Of a DNA stretch of 64,000 nt, positions 1 to 8,634 are shown in pieces. The DNA comes from PFJX01 sp964542455. Its GTDB lineage: Bacteria > Pseudomonadota > Gammaproteobacteria > Burkholderiales > Thiobacillaceae. Below the pieces are notes generated by a model. It was not told where the DNA came from. It searched no databases and saw only the letters and a list, made by a program, of their open reading frames with translations. The stretch is from contig CAZIUC010000018.1 in NCBI GenBank assembly GCA_964542455.1, positions 17,881 to 81,880 of the forward strand, given 5' to 3'. Positions within the stretch are counted from its first letter, which is position 1. Each line of letters starts with the position of its first letter. The translations under genes and the position numbers were made by a program.

Positions 1-282
1 GACTGCAACACCCGCTTGTGGAACGGCAGCGGTTCCTGTTTGCGCGGCGGTTATGCCTGCGTCAGTTGCACCGAACCGCGCTTCGAGGAACCCGGCCATC
101 CCTTCGCCGAGACGCCCAAGGTGGCCGGCATCCCCATCGGCCTGCCCACCGACATGCCGAAAGCCTGGTTCGTCGCCCTCGCCGCCCTGTCGAAATCCGC
201 CACCCCGAAGCGGGTGCGCGAGAACGCGGTGGCGGACCATACGGTGGTGGTGCCGGTCGTGCGCAAGACGGGGTTGAAATGA
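1..282 (+). CDS. hupU: Regulatory [NiFe] hydrogenase small subunit, C-terminal part (partial)
   Basis: The gene enters from the left edge already open and ends at TGA 280-282, so about 93 C-terminal residues are seen. They carry cysteines of the distal iron-sulfur cluster region of [NiFe] hydrogenase small subunits (CLRGGYACVSC) followed by the HupU/HoxB-type tail with GIPIGLPTDMPKAW. Family knowledge: HupU pairs with HupV to form a soluble hydrogen sensor that signals to a histidine kinase rather than feeding respiration. The short tail, without a membrane anchor helix, and the neighbouring hupV and hupT genes favour the regulatory enzyme over an uptake HupS/HyaA. The N-terminal part, including any signal peptide, lies outside the window. 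Confidence 0.88.
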   Translation, partial: DCNTRLWNGSGSCLRGGYACVSCTEPRFEEPGHPFAETPKVAGIPIGLPTDMPKAWFVALAALSKSATPKRVRENAVADHTVVVPVVRKTGLK

Positions 283-309
283 GGGCTAGTCACTTGTATT
301 TGGCGGCGC

Positions 310-413
310 AAATCCCTGATGAAGCCCCTACCCTTCGGTACCCCGGCCCCTCTTTGGGAAAGGGGGGAGCCAGTTCCCCCCTTTGTCAAAGGGGGGCTAG
401 GGGGGATTTCTAC
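310..413. repeat. Family A composite palindromic repeat, copy 1
   Basis: This fills most of the 154-nt hupU-hupV gap. It starts AAATCCCTGATGAAGCCCCT, has two C-run/G-run hairpins (CCCCTCTTTGGGAAAGGGG and CCCCCCTTTGTCAAAGGGG) and ends GGGGGGATTTCTAC. Its ends are mutually inverted (AAATCCC / GGGATTT). The same element recurs at 1871, 5989, 7356, 10727 and, in part, at 32303 and 32979. It may form RNA hairpins between genes; no T-run follows, so it is not a classical terminator. Confidence 0.85.
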
Positions 414-436
414 AACCTAGCCAAGGGTGCCCACCC

Positions 437-1855
437 ATGACCACCCGTATCCTCGGCCCCTTCAACCGCGTCGAAGGCGATCTCGAAGTCCGTCTGGAGA
501 TGGCCGACGGGCGGGTTGCCGGCGCCTATGTGAACTCCCCGCTGTATCGCGGTTTCGAGGAGATGTTGCCGGGCAAGCATCCGCTTGATGCCCTGGTTAT
601 CGTGCCGCGCATCTGCGGCATCTGCTCAGTTTCCCAGAGCGCCGCCGCCGCCGCCGCGCTGCGCGCTCTCATGGGCCTGACGCCGCCGCCCAATGGGCAA
701 TTGGCTGAATATCTGGTGACCGCCTGCGAGAACCTGGCCGACCATCTGACCCATTTCTATCTGTTCTTCATGCCGGATTTCGCGCGGCCGGTATATCGCG
801 AGCGGCCCTGGTTCAATAGCGTCGAAGCCCGCTTCAAGGCGGTGACGGGCAGCGCGGCGGCGGACATGCTGTCGGCCCGGGCCGAGTTCATGCATCTGAT
901 GGGCCTGATGGCGGGCAAGTGGCCGCATACCCTGAGCCTGCAACCGGGTGGCACGGCGCGCGCCCTGGAACAGGCGGAAATCCTGCGTCTGATCACCGTG
1001 TTGCGCGGCTTCCGCCGTTTCCTGGAACGCCACACTTTCGGCGATGCCCTGGAAACGGTGGCCGGCCTCGACAGCCTGGCGGCCCTGGAGCGCTGGCGCG
1101 ACGGCCGGCGCGGCGATCTCGCGCTGTTCCTGGTCGTGGCCGACGACCTCGGCCTATCCAGTCTCGGCCGCGCCACAGACCGCTTCCTGAGCCACGGCGC
1201 CTACGGCCTGTTCCCCGCCGGAGTGTGGGCGGGCGACGCGGCCGCGCTCGACCCCGGCGCCATCGTCGAGGATGTCAGCCATGCCTGGATGGCCGGCGAT
1301 CCCATGCCGCCGTCCGAGGGATTGACCCGGACATTGCCGGATAAGGCCGACGCCTATACCTGGTGCAAGGCGCCTCGCTATGGCGGCCAGGTGATGGAAA
1401 CCGGCGCCCTGGCGCGGCAGATGCTGGCCGGGCATCCGCTTATTCGTGAGCTGGTGGCCGTCCACGGCGGCAGCGTCCAGGCGCGGGTGCTGGCGCGCTT
1501 GCTGGAACTGGCCATCGTGGTGCCGGAAATGGAACGCTGGGCGCGCGCGCTGACCCCCGGCGAGCCCTGGTGCCATCACGCTGAACTACCCGACGAGGGA
1601 AGCGGGATTGGTTTGGTGGAGGCCGCGCGCGGCGCCCTGGGCCACTGGCTCAGCGTGCGCCACGGCCGTATCCGGAATTACCAGATCATCGCCCCCACCA
1701 CCTGGAACTTCTCGCCACGCGACGCGGCCGGCGTGCCCGGCGCGCTGGAACAGGCGCTGGCGGGCATGGAAGTCGGGGAGGGCGACCCGATGCCGGCGGC
1801 GGTGCAGCATGTGGTGCGCTCGTTCGACCCTTGCATGGTTTGTACGGTGCATTGA
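437..1855 (+). CDS. hupV: Regulatory [NiFe] hydrogenase large subunit
   Basis: The 472-residue large subunit holds the NiFe active site of the hydrogen sensor. The N-terminal nickel motif RICGICSVS is at about residues 58-66 and the C-terminal ligand motif DPCMVCTVH is at 464-472. The protein stops directly after that His, so it lacks the C-terminal peptide that the HupD-type protease removes from energy-converting hydrogenases. This absence is diagnostic of HupV/HoxC sensors. It partners with HupU, whose gene ends 155 nt upstream, and is expected to control the kinase encoded next. The gap on each side holds a family A repeat. Start ATG follows a weak ribosome site. Confidence 0.93.
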   Translation: MTTRILGPFNRVEGDLEVRLEMADGRVAGAYVNSPLYRGFEEMLPGKHPLDALVIVPRICGICSVSQSAAAAAALRALMGLTPPPNGQLAEYLVTACENLADHLTHFYLFFMPDFARPVYRERPWFNSVEARFKAVTGSAAADMLSARAEFMHLMGLMAGKWPHTLSLQPGGTARALEQAEILRLITVLRGFRRFLERHTFGDALETVAGLDSLAALERWRDGRRGDLALFLVVADDLGLSSLGRATDRFLSHGAYGLFPAGVWAGDAAALDPGAIVEDVSHAWMAGDPMPPSEGLTRTLPDKADAYTWCKAPRYGGQVMETGALARQMLAGHPLIRELVAVHGGSVQARVLARLLELAIVVPEMERWARALTPGEPWCHHAELPDEGSGIGLVEAARGALGHWLSVRHGRIRNYQIIAPTTWNFSPRDAAGVPGALEQALAGMEVGEGDPMPAAVQHVVRSFDPCMVCTVH

Positions 1856-1870
1856 TGTTTGAGCGACTAC

Positions 1871-1995
1871 AAATCCCCCCTGTCCCCCCTTTTGCAAAGG
1901 GGGGGACGCTTCGGCATAGCGCATCGCGGGTTTGCTCCCCCCTTTTTCAAAGGGGGGCCGGGGTACCGAAGGGTAGGGGCTTCATCAGGGATTTC
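1871..1995. repeat. Family A composite palindromic repeat, copy 2
   Basis: It occupies the hupV-hupT gap and is in opposite orientation to copy 1: it starts AAATCCCCCCTGTCCCCCCT and ends GGGGCTTCATCAGGGATTT. Both outer flanks read CTACAA, as an inverted-end element would give. The central part (ACGCTTCGGCATAGCGCATC) differs from other copies. Confidence 0.85.
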
Positions 1996-2019
1996 TACAA
2001 CGCCACCCACCCCTGATCC

Positions 2020-3366
2020 ATGTCCATCCCCAGCCACCTTCCCCCACCTCTCCTCGCCGAAGGCCCGCACGGCCTCGGTGAAGAAGCGTGGATCGAAGTC
2101 ATCCAGAAGATGGATGAGGTCTACAGCGACCTGCTCCAGTACGAGGTGGCCCTGGAGGAAAAGAACACGGCTCTGGAGGAGTCGCAGCGCTTCGTGTTTT
2201 CGGTGCTGGGCGCCATGTCCGACATCCTGGTGGTGTGCGACCGCGATGGGCGCATCGAGGTGGTCAACCATGCCCTGGTGGTGTTCACCGGCAAGCGGGA
2301 AAGCGAGTTGATCGGCACGCCCTTGTTCGACCTGTTCGCCGACGCGGACGCGCGCGACGCGGCCGGGCGGATGTTCGCCAATCACGGAATGCAGGGCCTG
2401 TCCGATTGCGAACTGCCCCTGCGCGGTTTGGATGGCGGGACGGTGCCGGTGTCGTTGAACTGCACGCCGCGCATCAACCACTCGGGTACTCAGGTTGGCA
2501 TGGTCATCACCGGGCGGCCGGTGGGCGAACTGCGCCGTGCTTACCAGGCGCTGCGCGAAGCCCATGAAGACCTGAAACGCACCCAACAACAGTTGCTGCA
2601 TTCGGAAAAAATGGCCTCCCTGGGCCGTCTGGTGGCGGGCGTGGCACACGAACTCAACAACCCCATCAGCTTCGTGCTGGGCAACGCCCACGCCCTGCAT
2701 CGCTACGCCCAACGCCTGGATAAATATCTGGCCGCCATCCATGCCGGCAAGCCGAAGGCGGAACTGGAAGCGCTGCGCCGGGAACTGCGTATCGACCGCC
2801 TGCTGGAAGACCTGCCGCCCTTGATCGACGGCACCGTGGAAGGCGCGGAACGCACCCGCGACATCGTCGACAGCCTCAAGCGTTTCTCCGCCGTGGATCG
2901 CAACGAGAGCCAGCCATTCAACCTCACACAGGTCATCGAACAGGCCGTGCACTGGGTCACCAAAGCCGCCACGGACAAGATCAAGGTGACGACGCGGCTG
3001 CCCGAAGGCATCAACGTGCTGGGTTCACCGAGCCAGATGCAGCAGGTCATCATGAATCTGGTGCAGAACGCCTGCGATGCCACCGCCGAGGAGGCGCAGC
3101 CGCGCCTGACGATCAGCGCCGAGCAGAACGGCGACAAGGTGGAAGTGCGCTTCCGCGACAATGGCCCGGGCATCCGCGCGGAGAATCTGCCGCATCTGTT
3201 CGAGCCTTTCTTCACCACCAAGCCGGTGGGCAAGGGCACAGGCTTGGGGCTGGCGATCAGTTACGGCATCGTCGAACGCCATGGCGGAAGCCTCGCCGTG
3301 AGCAACATGCCCGAAGGCGGCGCCGAATTTATTTTGACCTTGCCGTTGGCGAGACACGGACCATGA
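2020..3366 (+). CDS. hupT: Hydrogen-responsive PAS histidine kinase (HupT/HoxJ type)
   Basis: A soluble 448-residue sensor kinase with no membrane segment. A short N-terminal helix is followed by a PAS domain (about 60-175), a coiled linker, a phosphoacceptor helix with VAGVAHELNNPISFVLGN (His about 210), and a HATPase_c domain with MNLVQNACDA, DNGPGI and GKGTGLGLAIS. In well-studied hup/hox systems this kinase binds the HupUV sensor and, without hydrogen, phosphorylates the regulator HupR/HoxA to keep hydrogenase genes off. That partner regulator is not in this window. Its stop overlaps the start of hupK (ATGA), so the two are translationally coupled. The call rests on H-box sequence and position beside hupUV. 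Confidence 0.9.
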   Translation: MSIPSHLPPPLLAEGPHGLGEEAWIEVIQKMDEVYSDLLQYEVALEEKNTALEESQRFVFSVLGAMSDILVVCDRDGRIEVVNHALVVFTGKRESELIGTPLFDLFADADARDAAGRMFANHGMQGLSDCELPLRGLDGGTVPVSLNCTPRINHSGTQVGMVITGRPVGELRRAYQALREAHEDLKRTQQQLLHSEKMASLGRLVAGVAHELNNPISFVLGNAHALHRYAQRLDKYLAAIHAGKPKAELEALRRELRIDRLLEDLPPLIDGTVEGAERTRDIVDSLKRFSAVDRNESQPFNLTQVIEQAVHWVTKAATDKIKVTTRLPEGINVLGSPSQMQQVIMNLVQNACDATAEEAQPRLTISAEQNGDKVEVRFRDNGPGIRAENLPHLFEPFFTTKPVGKGTGLGLAISYGIVERHGGSLAVSNMPEGGAEFILTLPLARHGP

Positions 3367-4490
3367 ACCTCGAAGGGCGTATCGACATCCACCTGCAACG
3401 GCACCGCGACGCGCCGGCCACGGTGGCCATCCATTCCACGCGGCCACAGTTGGCGCAGAAGCTTCTGGCCGGGCGCACGCCTGAAGAGGCCGCGCATCTC
3501 GCCGGCCTGGTCTTCAGCCTGTGCGGCAAGGCGCAACGGGTCGCCTGCGAAACCGCCTGCGAAGCGGCGCAAGGTCAGATCCCCGATGCCGCCTTGAGCC
3601 GTGCGCGGGAAACCGCCGTGCTGCTGGAGTTGGCCCAGGAACACGCCTGGCGCTTGTTGTTCGACTGGCCGCAACAAGCTGGCATGCCACCCGACCAGGC
3701 CAGTCTGCTGCGGCTACGCCAGAACGCCGCCGATCCGTCGCGCTTCACGGAGACGCTCGACGAGCTGTTGCGGACCACCCTGCTGGGCGAGCCGGCTGCC
3801 GCCTGGCTGGCGCGCGATCTCGCCGGCTTCGAGGCCTGGCGCCATGCCGGAGGTACGCCGATAGCGCGCCTGTTTGCTGAACTGGGGGAGGGCGCGGATA
3901 GCGGCATCAGCGAAGTCGATTTGTTGCCGCCGCTGGAGAAGCTGGAAGACGCGGCGGCCCTTGAGCTCGCGCGCCAGGCGCTGGAACACCCGGCATTCTG
4001 TGGCCAGCCCCTTTGGCATGGCGCGCCCGCCGAAACCGGCGCGCTCGCCCGAATGGGTGAACAGCCGCTGCTCGCCGCCTGGATCAGGCAACGTGGTCGC
4101 GGCGCCGGGGCGCGTTTACTGGCGCGTTTGCTGGAACTAACGGCATGTAGCGCCGGCGTCCTCGCCTGCTCTTCCGTCAGCGAAAAAACAGCCGGCGGGG
4201 ACGCCGGCGCTACATTAGTTCGCGCCTGGTCCCTGGGCGACAATGCCGGCCTTGCCGGAGTCGAAACTTCGCGCGGCCTGCTGCTGCATGTGGTGCGTCT
4301 GCGAGAGGGCAAGGTGGCGGAGTACCGCATCGTCGCCCCCACCGAATGGAATTTTCATCCCGCCGGCCCGCTGTTTCAGGCGCTATCCGGCCTTGCTTCG
4401 GGAGATGGCCTTGAAGCGCGTGCCCGCTTGGTTGCCCAGTCCCTGGACCCCTGTGTGGCTTTTGCAATCGAGATGAGTGAAGGGAGATGA
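3363..4490 (+). CDS. hupK: Hydrogenase expression/maturation protein HupK
   Basis: A 375-residue relative of the hydrogenase large subunit that has lost the nickel ligands. The C-terminus reads SLDPCVAFAIEM where a large subunit has DPCxxCxxH, and the segment IVAPTEWNFHPAGPL is typical of the HupK/large-subunit family. HupK is thought to be a scaffold in assembly of the Fe(CN)2CO centre. It overlaps hupT by 4 nt and lies 3 nt before hypA. Residues about 262-284 are encoded by a palindromic family B repeat inserted in frame, splitting the conserved LLARLLEL and ARAWSLGDN segments. The frame stays open, so the protein is probably made with the extra loop. Confidence 0.88.
   Translation: MNLEGRIDIHLQRHRDAPATVAIHSTRPQLAQKLLAGRTPEEAAHLAGLVFSLCGKAQRVACETACEAAQGQIPDAALSRARETAVLLELAQEHAWRLLFDWPQQAGMPPDQASLLRLRQNAADPSRFTETLDELLRTTLLGEPAAAWLARDLAGFEAWRHAGGTPIARLFAELGEGADSGISEVDLLPPLEKLEDAAALELARQALEHPAFCGQPLWHGAPAETGALARMGEQPLLAAWIRQRGRGAGARLLARLLELTACSAGVLACSSVSEKTAGGDAGATLVRAWSLGDNAGLAGVETSRGLLLHVVRLREGKVAEYRIVAPTEWNFHPAGPLFQALSGLASGDGLEARARLVAQSLDPCVAFAIEMSEGR
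4145..4215. repeat. Family B palindromic repeat, inside hupK
   Basis: A 71-bp near-perfect palindrome, ATGTAGCGCCGGCGTCCTCG to GCCGGCGCTACAT, with a short spacer (TCTTCCGTCAGCGAAAAAAC). It is related to the elements at 6687, 10109 and 35770 (TGTAGCGCAGGCGTCCCGCC). It is read through in frame as CSAGVLACSS...AGGDAGAT. Confidence 0.88.
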
Positions 4491-4493
4491 TGT

Positions 4494-4835
4494 ATGCATG
4501 AAATGTCCCTGGCCGAAGGCATCCTCCAGATCGTCGAGGACGCCGCGGGCAAGCAGGATTTCAAAAAAGTGACCGAAGTGCGCCTGGAGATCGGCGCGCT
4601 CTCCGGGGTGGAACCGGAGGCGCTTGTTTTCTGTCTCGAAGTGGTGTTCAGAGGCAGTGTCGCGGAAGGCGCCCGCGTCGAACTGGAACGCTTGCCCGGA
4701 CAGGGTTTCTGTCTGGTTTGCGCCGAAACGGTGCCGGTGACGGCCATGTACGATGCCTGCCCGAAATGCGGCGGCTATCAGGTGCAGGCCACCGGCGGTA
4801 CGGAAATGCGGGTCAAGGACCTGTTGGTCGAGTAG
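4494..4835 (+). CDS. hypA: Hydrogenase nickel incorporation protein HypA
   Basis: The 113-residue nickel metallochaperone delivers Ni2+ to the hydrogenase large subunit together with HypB. It begins MHEMSLAEGI, whose His2 and Glu3 are the Ni ligands of the family, and contains the structural zinc site CLVC...CPKCGG (about residues 76-96). Length is normal. The start ATG 4494 follows AGGGAGA by a few bases. Downstream, a family C hairpin precedes hypB. Catalytic-type residues are intact. Confidence 0.95.
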   Translation: MHEMSLAEGILQIVEDAAGKQDFKKVTEVRLEIGALSGVEPEALVFCLEVVFRGSVAEGARVELERLPGQGFCLVCAETVPVTAMYDACPKCGGYQVQATGGTEMRVKDLLVE

Positions 4836-4855
4836 CCCGGATTGGTTTGCGGGAC

Positions 4856-4895
4856 GTAGATCAGGTTGCGGCTTTATCGCTACCTGACGATCCAC
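4856..4895. repeat. Family C hairpin, copy 1
   Basis: GTAGATCAGGTTGCGGCTTT followed by ATCGCTACCTGACGATCCAC; the arms TCAGGT and ACCTGA (with GCGG/CGCT) pair. A nearly identical copy lies at 13625-13664 after gyrA. In both places it follows a stop codon within about 60 nt, so a role in transcript ends or stability is possible. Confidence 0.8.
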
Positions 4896-4942
4896 CCTCA
4901 AACTATCCATGAACAGTTGTAGCTATTTCAGGAGCAATAACC

Positions 4943-5962
4943 ATGTGTACAGTTTGCGGCTGCGGCCAGGGCGAAACCAGCATCGAAGGGCATGAGCACG
5001 AGCACCCTCACGAGCATTCCCACCCCCACGATCACACGCATGAGCACCGCCATGATGACGGTACCGTGCACAGCCATCCGCACCCCCATGACCATAGCCA
5101 TGACCACACCGAACACGGCCATGTTCATGATGACCTGCACGACCCGAGCGCGCCGCACTACCACGAGCACAAGGGCGACATCCATTACGGCCTTGGCCCC
5201 GCCCACGCGCACGCGCCGGGCCTTACACAGGAACGCATGGTGCGGATCGAGCAGGACATTCTGGGCAAGAACAACGTCTATGCCGGCGAAAACCGGCAGT
5301 ACTTCGCCGAGCACGGGCTGTTCGCCATCAATCTGGTGTCCAGCCCCGGTTCCGGCAAAACCACTTTGCTGGTGAAAACCATCGAAGACCTCGCCGGCCG
5401 CCTCCCGGTGGCGGTGGTGGAAGGCGACCAGCAGACCAGCTTTGATGCCGACCGCATCCGCGCCACCGGCGCTCCGGCGGTGCAGGTCAACACCGGCAAG
5501 GGCTGCCACCTCGACGCCCACATGGTCGGCCACGCCCTGGAACGCCTGAACCTGCCCGACGACGGCTTGCTGATGATCGAGAACGTCGGCAATCTGGTCT
5601 GCCCGTCCTCGTTCGACCTCGGCGAAGCGCACAAGGTGGTGATCCTCTCGGTGACAGAAGGCGAGGACAAACCCCTGAAATACCCGGACATGTTCAACGC
5701 CGCCGACCTGATGATCCTCAACAAGGTCGATTTGCTGCCCTACCTGACCTTCGACGTCGACAAGTGCATCGACTACGCCCGCCGCATCAATCCCAAACTG
5801 GAAGTCCTCAAAGTCTCCGCCACCACCGGCGAAGGCATGGAACGCTGGCTCGCCTGGCTCACCGAAGGTGTGGATGTCGCCGTTGCCGCGCGGCAACAGA
5901 ACGTAAACCTGCTGAAGAAGCGGATCGCGGATCTGGAAGCGCGGTTGGCGGCGAAGGGGTGA
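4943..5962 (+). CDS. hypB: Hydrogenase nickel incorporation GTPase HypB
   Basis: A 339-residue SIMIBI GTPase that stores nickel and drives its transfer. It begins MCTVCGCGQGE, the N-terminal CxxCGC high-affinity metal site. A long histidine/aspartate-rich nickel-storage stretch follows (about residues 17-75). The G domain has SSPGSGKTTLL (P-loop), EGDQQTSFDADRI, ENVGNLVCPSSFDLGE and LNKVDLLPY. The ribosome site CAGGAG sits ahead of ATG 4943. A C-terminal coiled segment (NLLKKRIADLEARL) ends the protein. The strong His repeat suggests real nickel storage and not only GTPase function. Confidence 0.95.
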   Translation: MCTVCGCGQGETSIEGHEHEHPHEHSHPHDHTHEHRHDDGTVHSHPHPHDHSHDHTEHGHVHDDLHDPSAPHYHEHKGDIHYGLGPAHAHAPGLTQERMVRIEQDILGKNNVYAGENRQYFAEHGLFAINLVSSPGSGKTTLLVKTIEDLAGRLPVAVVEGDQQTSFDADRIRATGAPAVQVNTGKGCHLDAHMVGHALERLNLPDDGLLMIENVGNLVCPSSFDLGEAHKVVILSVTEGEDKPLKYPDMFNAADLMILNKVDLLPYLTFDVDKCIDYARRINPKLEVLKVSATTGEGMERWLAWLTEGVDVAVAARQQNVNLLKKRIADLEARLAAKG

Positions 5963-5978
5963 GTGTGGTGCTGAATTG

Positions 5979-8630
5979 ATGCGTCGCGAAATCCCCCCCC
6001 GCCCCCCTTTGGAAAAGGGGGGAGCACACCCGCCGCGCGCGATCGAGGCGTCCCCCCCTTTATCAAAGGGGGGACAGGGGGGATTTCTACCAGGCCAATT
6101 TTTGGGCACCCCCCTGCAACGCCGCCTCCGCATCACCGGCATCGTCCAGGGCGTCGGTTTTCGCCCCACGGTCTGGCATCTGGCGCATGAGCTGAAGCTT
6201 GCCGGTTGGGTGCGCAACGATGCCGGCGGGGTGGAAGTGCTGCTGGAAGGCGACGCGGCGGCCATCGAAGTCTTCACCCAACGCTTGCCGAAGGAATTGC
6301 CGCCACTCGCCCAGGTGCGCGATCTGACCTGGAACGACGCGCCGGCCAGCGGGGAATTCAGCGCGTTCAGCATCCTCGAAAGCGGCGCCGGCGAGGCCGC
6401 GACCATGATCGGTTTCGATACCGCCGTCTGCCCCGACTGCCTGGCCGAGCTATTCGACCCGACCGACCGGCGCCGGCGCTATGCCTTCATCAACTGTACC
6501 CATTGCGGCCCGCGCTACACCCTGACGCGCAAGCTTCCCTATGACCGCGCCCAGACCAGCATGGCGGCGTTTCCGCTGTGTCCGGATTGCGAGCGGGAAT
6601 ACCGCGACCCGGCGGATCGGCGGTTTCACGCGGAGCCGACGGCGTGCGCGGTGTGCGGGCCGGGGTTGGAGTGGGTGGAGTCCTTATGTAGCGCAGGCGT
6701 CCCGCCTGCATCCCCGGCATCCAGGAGCGAAAGAAAGGCAATCAGAGAGTACGAGGCAGGCGGGGACGCCTGCGCTACAGGGGAGGGCGACCCCGTGGCC
6801 GCCACCCTCGCGAGTCTCCAATCCGGCCGCATCGTCGCCATCAAGGGCCTCGGCGGTTTCCACCTGGCCTGCGACGCGCGCGACCCCGCCGCTGTGCAGC
6901 GCCTGCGCGCGCGCAAGAGCCGCGAGGAGAAACCTTTCGCCGTGATGGCGGCCAACCTGGCTTCCATCGCGGATTGGGTGGAGATCAGCCGGGAGGAAGC
7001 CGAACTGCTGCAATCGCCGGAGCGGCCCATCGTCCTGTTGCGCAAGAAGCCCGGCGCCGATGTGGTGTTTCCCGACATTGCCCCCGGGCTGGCGTGGTTG
7101 GGGGTGATGCTGCCCTACACGCCGATCCACTGGCTGCTGTTCCACGAAGCGGCCGGACGGCCGGACGGGACGGCATGGATGGAACAGCCGCAAGCCCTGG
7201 CGCTGGTGATGACCAGCGCCAACCCCGGTGGCGAGCCGCTGGTGATCGGCAATGACGAGGCGCTGGAGCGCCTGGCCGGCATCGCCGACGCGGCGCTGCT
7301 GCATGACCGGGACATCGTGGTGCGCTGTGATGATTCGGTGGTGCGGTGGGTAGAAAAAATCCCTGATGAAGCCCCTACCCTTCGGTACCCTGGCCCCCCT
7401 TTGATAAAGGGGGGAACCCTTCGATTGAGCGCGGAGGGGGGGCTCCCCCCTTTCCCAAAGCGGGGCCGGGGGGCGACATCATCGAAGATGGGATTTACCC
7501 AATTCATCCGCCGCGCCCGCGGCTATACCCCGCGCGCCATTCGTCTGCCGCGTGCCGGCCCGCCGGTGCTTGCCCTGGGCGGTTATCTGAAAAACACGAT
7601 CTGCGTGACGCGCGGCGATGAGGCCTTCGTTTCCCAGCACATCGGCGGCCTCGACAACCCGGCGACCTGCGCGATGCTGATGGAAGTAAGCGCCCATCTG
7701 CTCGACATCCTGCAAGTCCGCCCGCAAGCCGTGGCGCACGATCGGCATCCGGATTTCTTCAGCAGCCGCCATGCACTAAAACTGGCTGAACGCTGGGAAG
7801 TGCCGGCCATCGCTGTGCAGCATCACCATGCCCATATCGCCGCCGTGGCGGCGGAGCACGCGGTCACCGGCCCCATCCTGGGTCTGGCGCTGGATGGCGT
7901 TGGTCTCGGAAGTGACGGCAGTGCCTGGGGCGGCGAGTTGCTGCGCGTGGACGGCGCCGATTTCACCCGCCTCGGCCATCTCGCGCCCATCCCCCTGCCG
8001 GGGGGCGACAAGGCCGCCAGCCAACCCTGGCGCATGGCGGCGGCGGCGCTTCACTTGCTGGGGCGTGGCGACGAGATCGCCCGGCGCTTTCCCGAGCAGC
8101 CGGCGGCGGTGCAACTCCAGCAACTGCTGGAGCGTGGCGTGAATTGTCCGCCGACCAGCAGCCTTGGCCGCTGGTTCGACGCGGCGGCCGGCCTGCTCGG
8201 CGCGCGCGCGGTCATGGCCTATGAGGGCCAGGCGGCGATGCTGTTGGAAGGGTTGGCGGAGGCGGCCGATCGCGTTGCGCCCCTGGCCGGCGGCTATGTG
8301 CTGCATGACGACGGCCGTCTCGATCTGCTGCCGCTGCTGGCCCGTCTGGTGGACGAGAAAGATGCCGCCCTCGGCGCCGCCTTGTTCCATGCCACCCTGG
8401 CCCGGGGGTTGGCGGAATGGCTGGAACGCGCCGCCCACCACGAAGGTCTCAGCACGGTCGCCCTGGGTGGTGGTTGTTTCCTGAATCACATGCTTTCCCG
8501 CGAGCTGTCCAAATTGCTGGCCGCGCGCGGCTTTACCGTTCTCTCGGCCCGCCAGGCGCCACCCAACGATGGGGGCTTGAGCCTGGGACAGGCTTGGGTT
8601 GCATCGCAGAAACTGACTGAAAAGGATTGA
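5979..8630 (+). CDS. hypF: Carbamoyltransferase HypF with three in-frame repeat insertions
   Basis: HypF turns carbamoyl phosphate into the cyanide precursor of the hydrogenase active site and carbamoylates HypE. From ATG 5979 the protein has 883 residues against about 750-780 usually. Order: acylphosphatase domain (about 45-135, GIVQGVGFRPTVWHLA), two zinc fingers (CPDC...CTHC, CPDC...CAVC), YrdC-like domain (from about 275, KGLGGFHLACDA), Kae1-like domain with HHHAHIAAVAAEH. The excess length is three repeats read in frame: family A at residues about 4-37, family B at 237-267 and family A at 460-507, the last between CDDSVVR and FIRRARGY. The start is uncertain: TTG 6102 would exclude the first repeat. 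hypC follows after 4 nt. Confidence 0.92.
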   Translation: MRREIPPRPPLEKGGAHPPRAIEASPPLSKGGQGGFLPGQFLGTPLQRRLRITGIVQGVGFRPTVWHLAHELKLAGWVRNDAGGVEVLLEGDAAAIEVFTQRLPKELPPLAQVRDLTWNDAPASGEFSAFSILESGAGEAATMIGFDTAVCPDCLAELFDPTDRRRRYAFINCTHCGPRYTLTRKLPYDRAQTSMAAFPLCPDCEREYRDPADRRFHAEPTACAVCGPGLEWVESLCSAGVPPASPASRSERKAIREYEAGGDACATGEGDPVAATLASLQSGRIVAIKGLGGFHLACDARDPAAVQRLRARKSREEKPFAVMAANLASIADWVEISREEAELLQSPERPIVLLRKKPGADVVFPDIAPGLAWLGVMLPYTPIHWLLFHEAAGRPDGTAWMEQPQALALVMTSANPGGEPLVIGNDEALERLAGIADAALLHDRDIVVRCDDSVVRWVEKIPDEAPTLRYPGPPLIKGGTLRLSAEGGLPPFPKRGRGATSSKMGFTQFIRRARGYTPRAIRLPRAGPPVLALGGYLKNTICVTRGDEAFVSQHIGGLDNPATCAMLMEVSAHLLDILQVRPQAVAHDRHPDFFSSRHALKLAERWEVPAIAVQHHHAHIAAVAAEHAVTGPILGLALDGVGLGSDGSAWGGELLRVDGADFTRLGHLAPIPLPGGDKAASQPWRMAAAALHLLGRGDEIARRFPEQPAAVQLQQLLERGVNCPPTSSLGRWFDAAAGLLGARAVMAYEGQAAMLLEGLAEAADRVAPLAGGYVLHDDGRLDLLPLLARLVDEKDAALGAALFHATLARGLAEWLERAAHHEGLSTVALGGGCFLNHMLSRELSKLLAARGFTVLSARQAPPNDGGLSLGQAWVASQKLTEKD
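5989..6090. repeat. Family A repeat at the 5' end of hypF
   Basis: Copy 3: starts GAAATCCCCCCCCGCCCCCC, ends GGGACAGGGGGGATTTCTAC. It separates hypB from the first conserved HypF codons and, if ATG 5979 is used, encodes residues about 4-37 (proline/glycine-rich). Confidence 0.85.
6687..6779. repeat. Family B palindromic repeat inside hypF
   Basis: Arms TGTAGCGCAGGCGTCCCGCC and GGCGGGGACGCCTGCGCTAC around an unrelated 50-nt centre. It lies between the last zinc-finger codons and the YrdC-like domain and adds about 31 residues without a frameshift. Confidence 0.88.
7356..7498. repeat. Family A repeat inside hypF
   Basis: Copy 4, same orientation as copy 1 (AATCCCTGATGAAGCCCCTA at the left end, GGGATTTAC at the right). 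It encodes about 47 residues in the loop between the YrdC-like and Kae1-like domains. The frame is preserved. Confidence 0.88.
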
Positions 8631-8634
8631 AACC

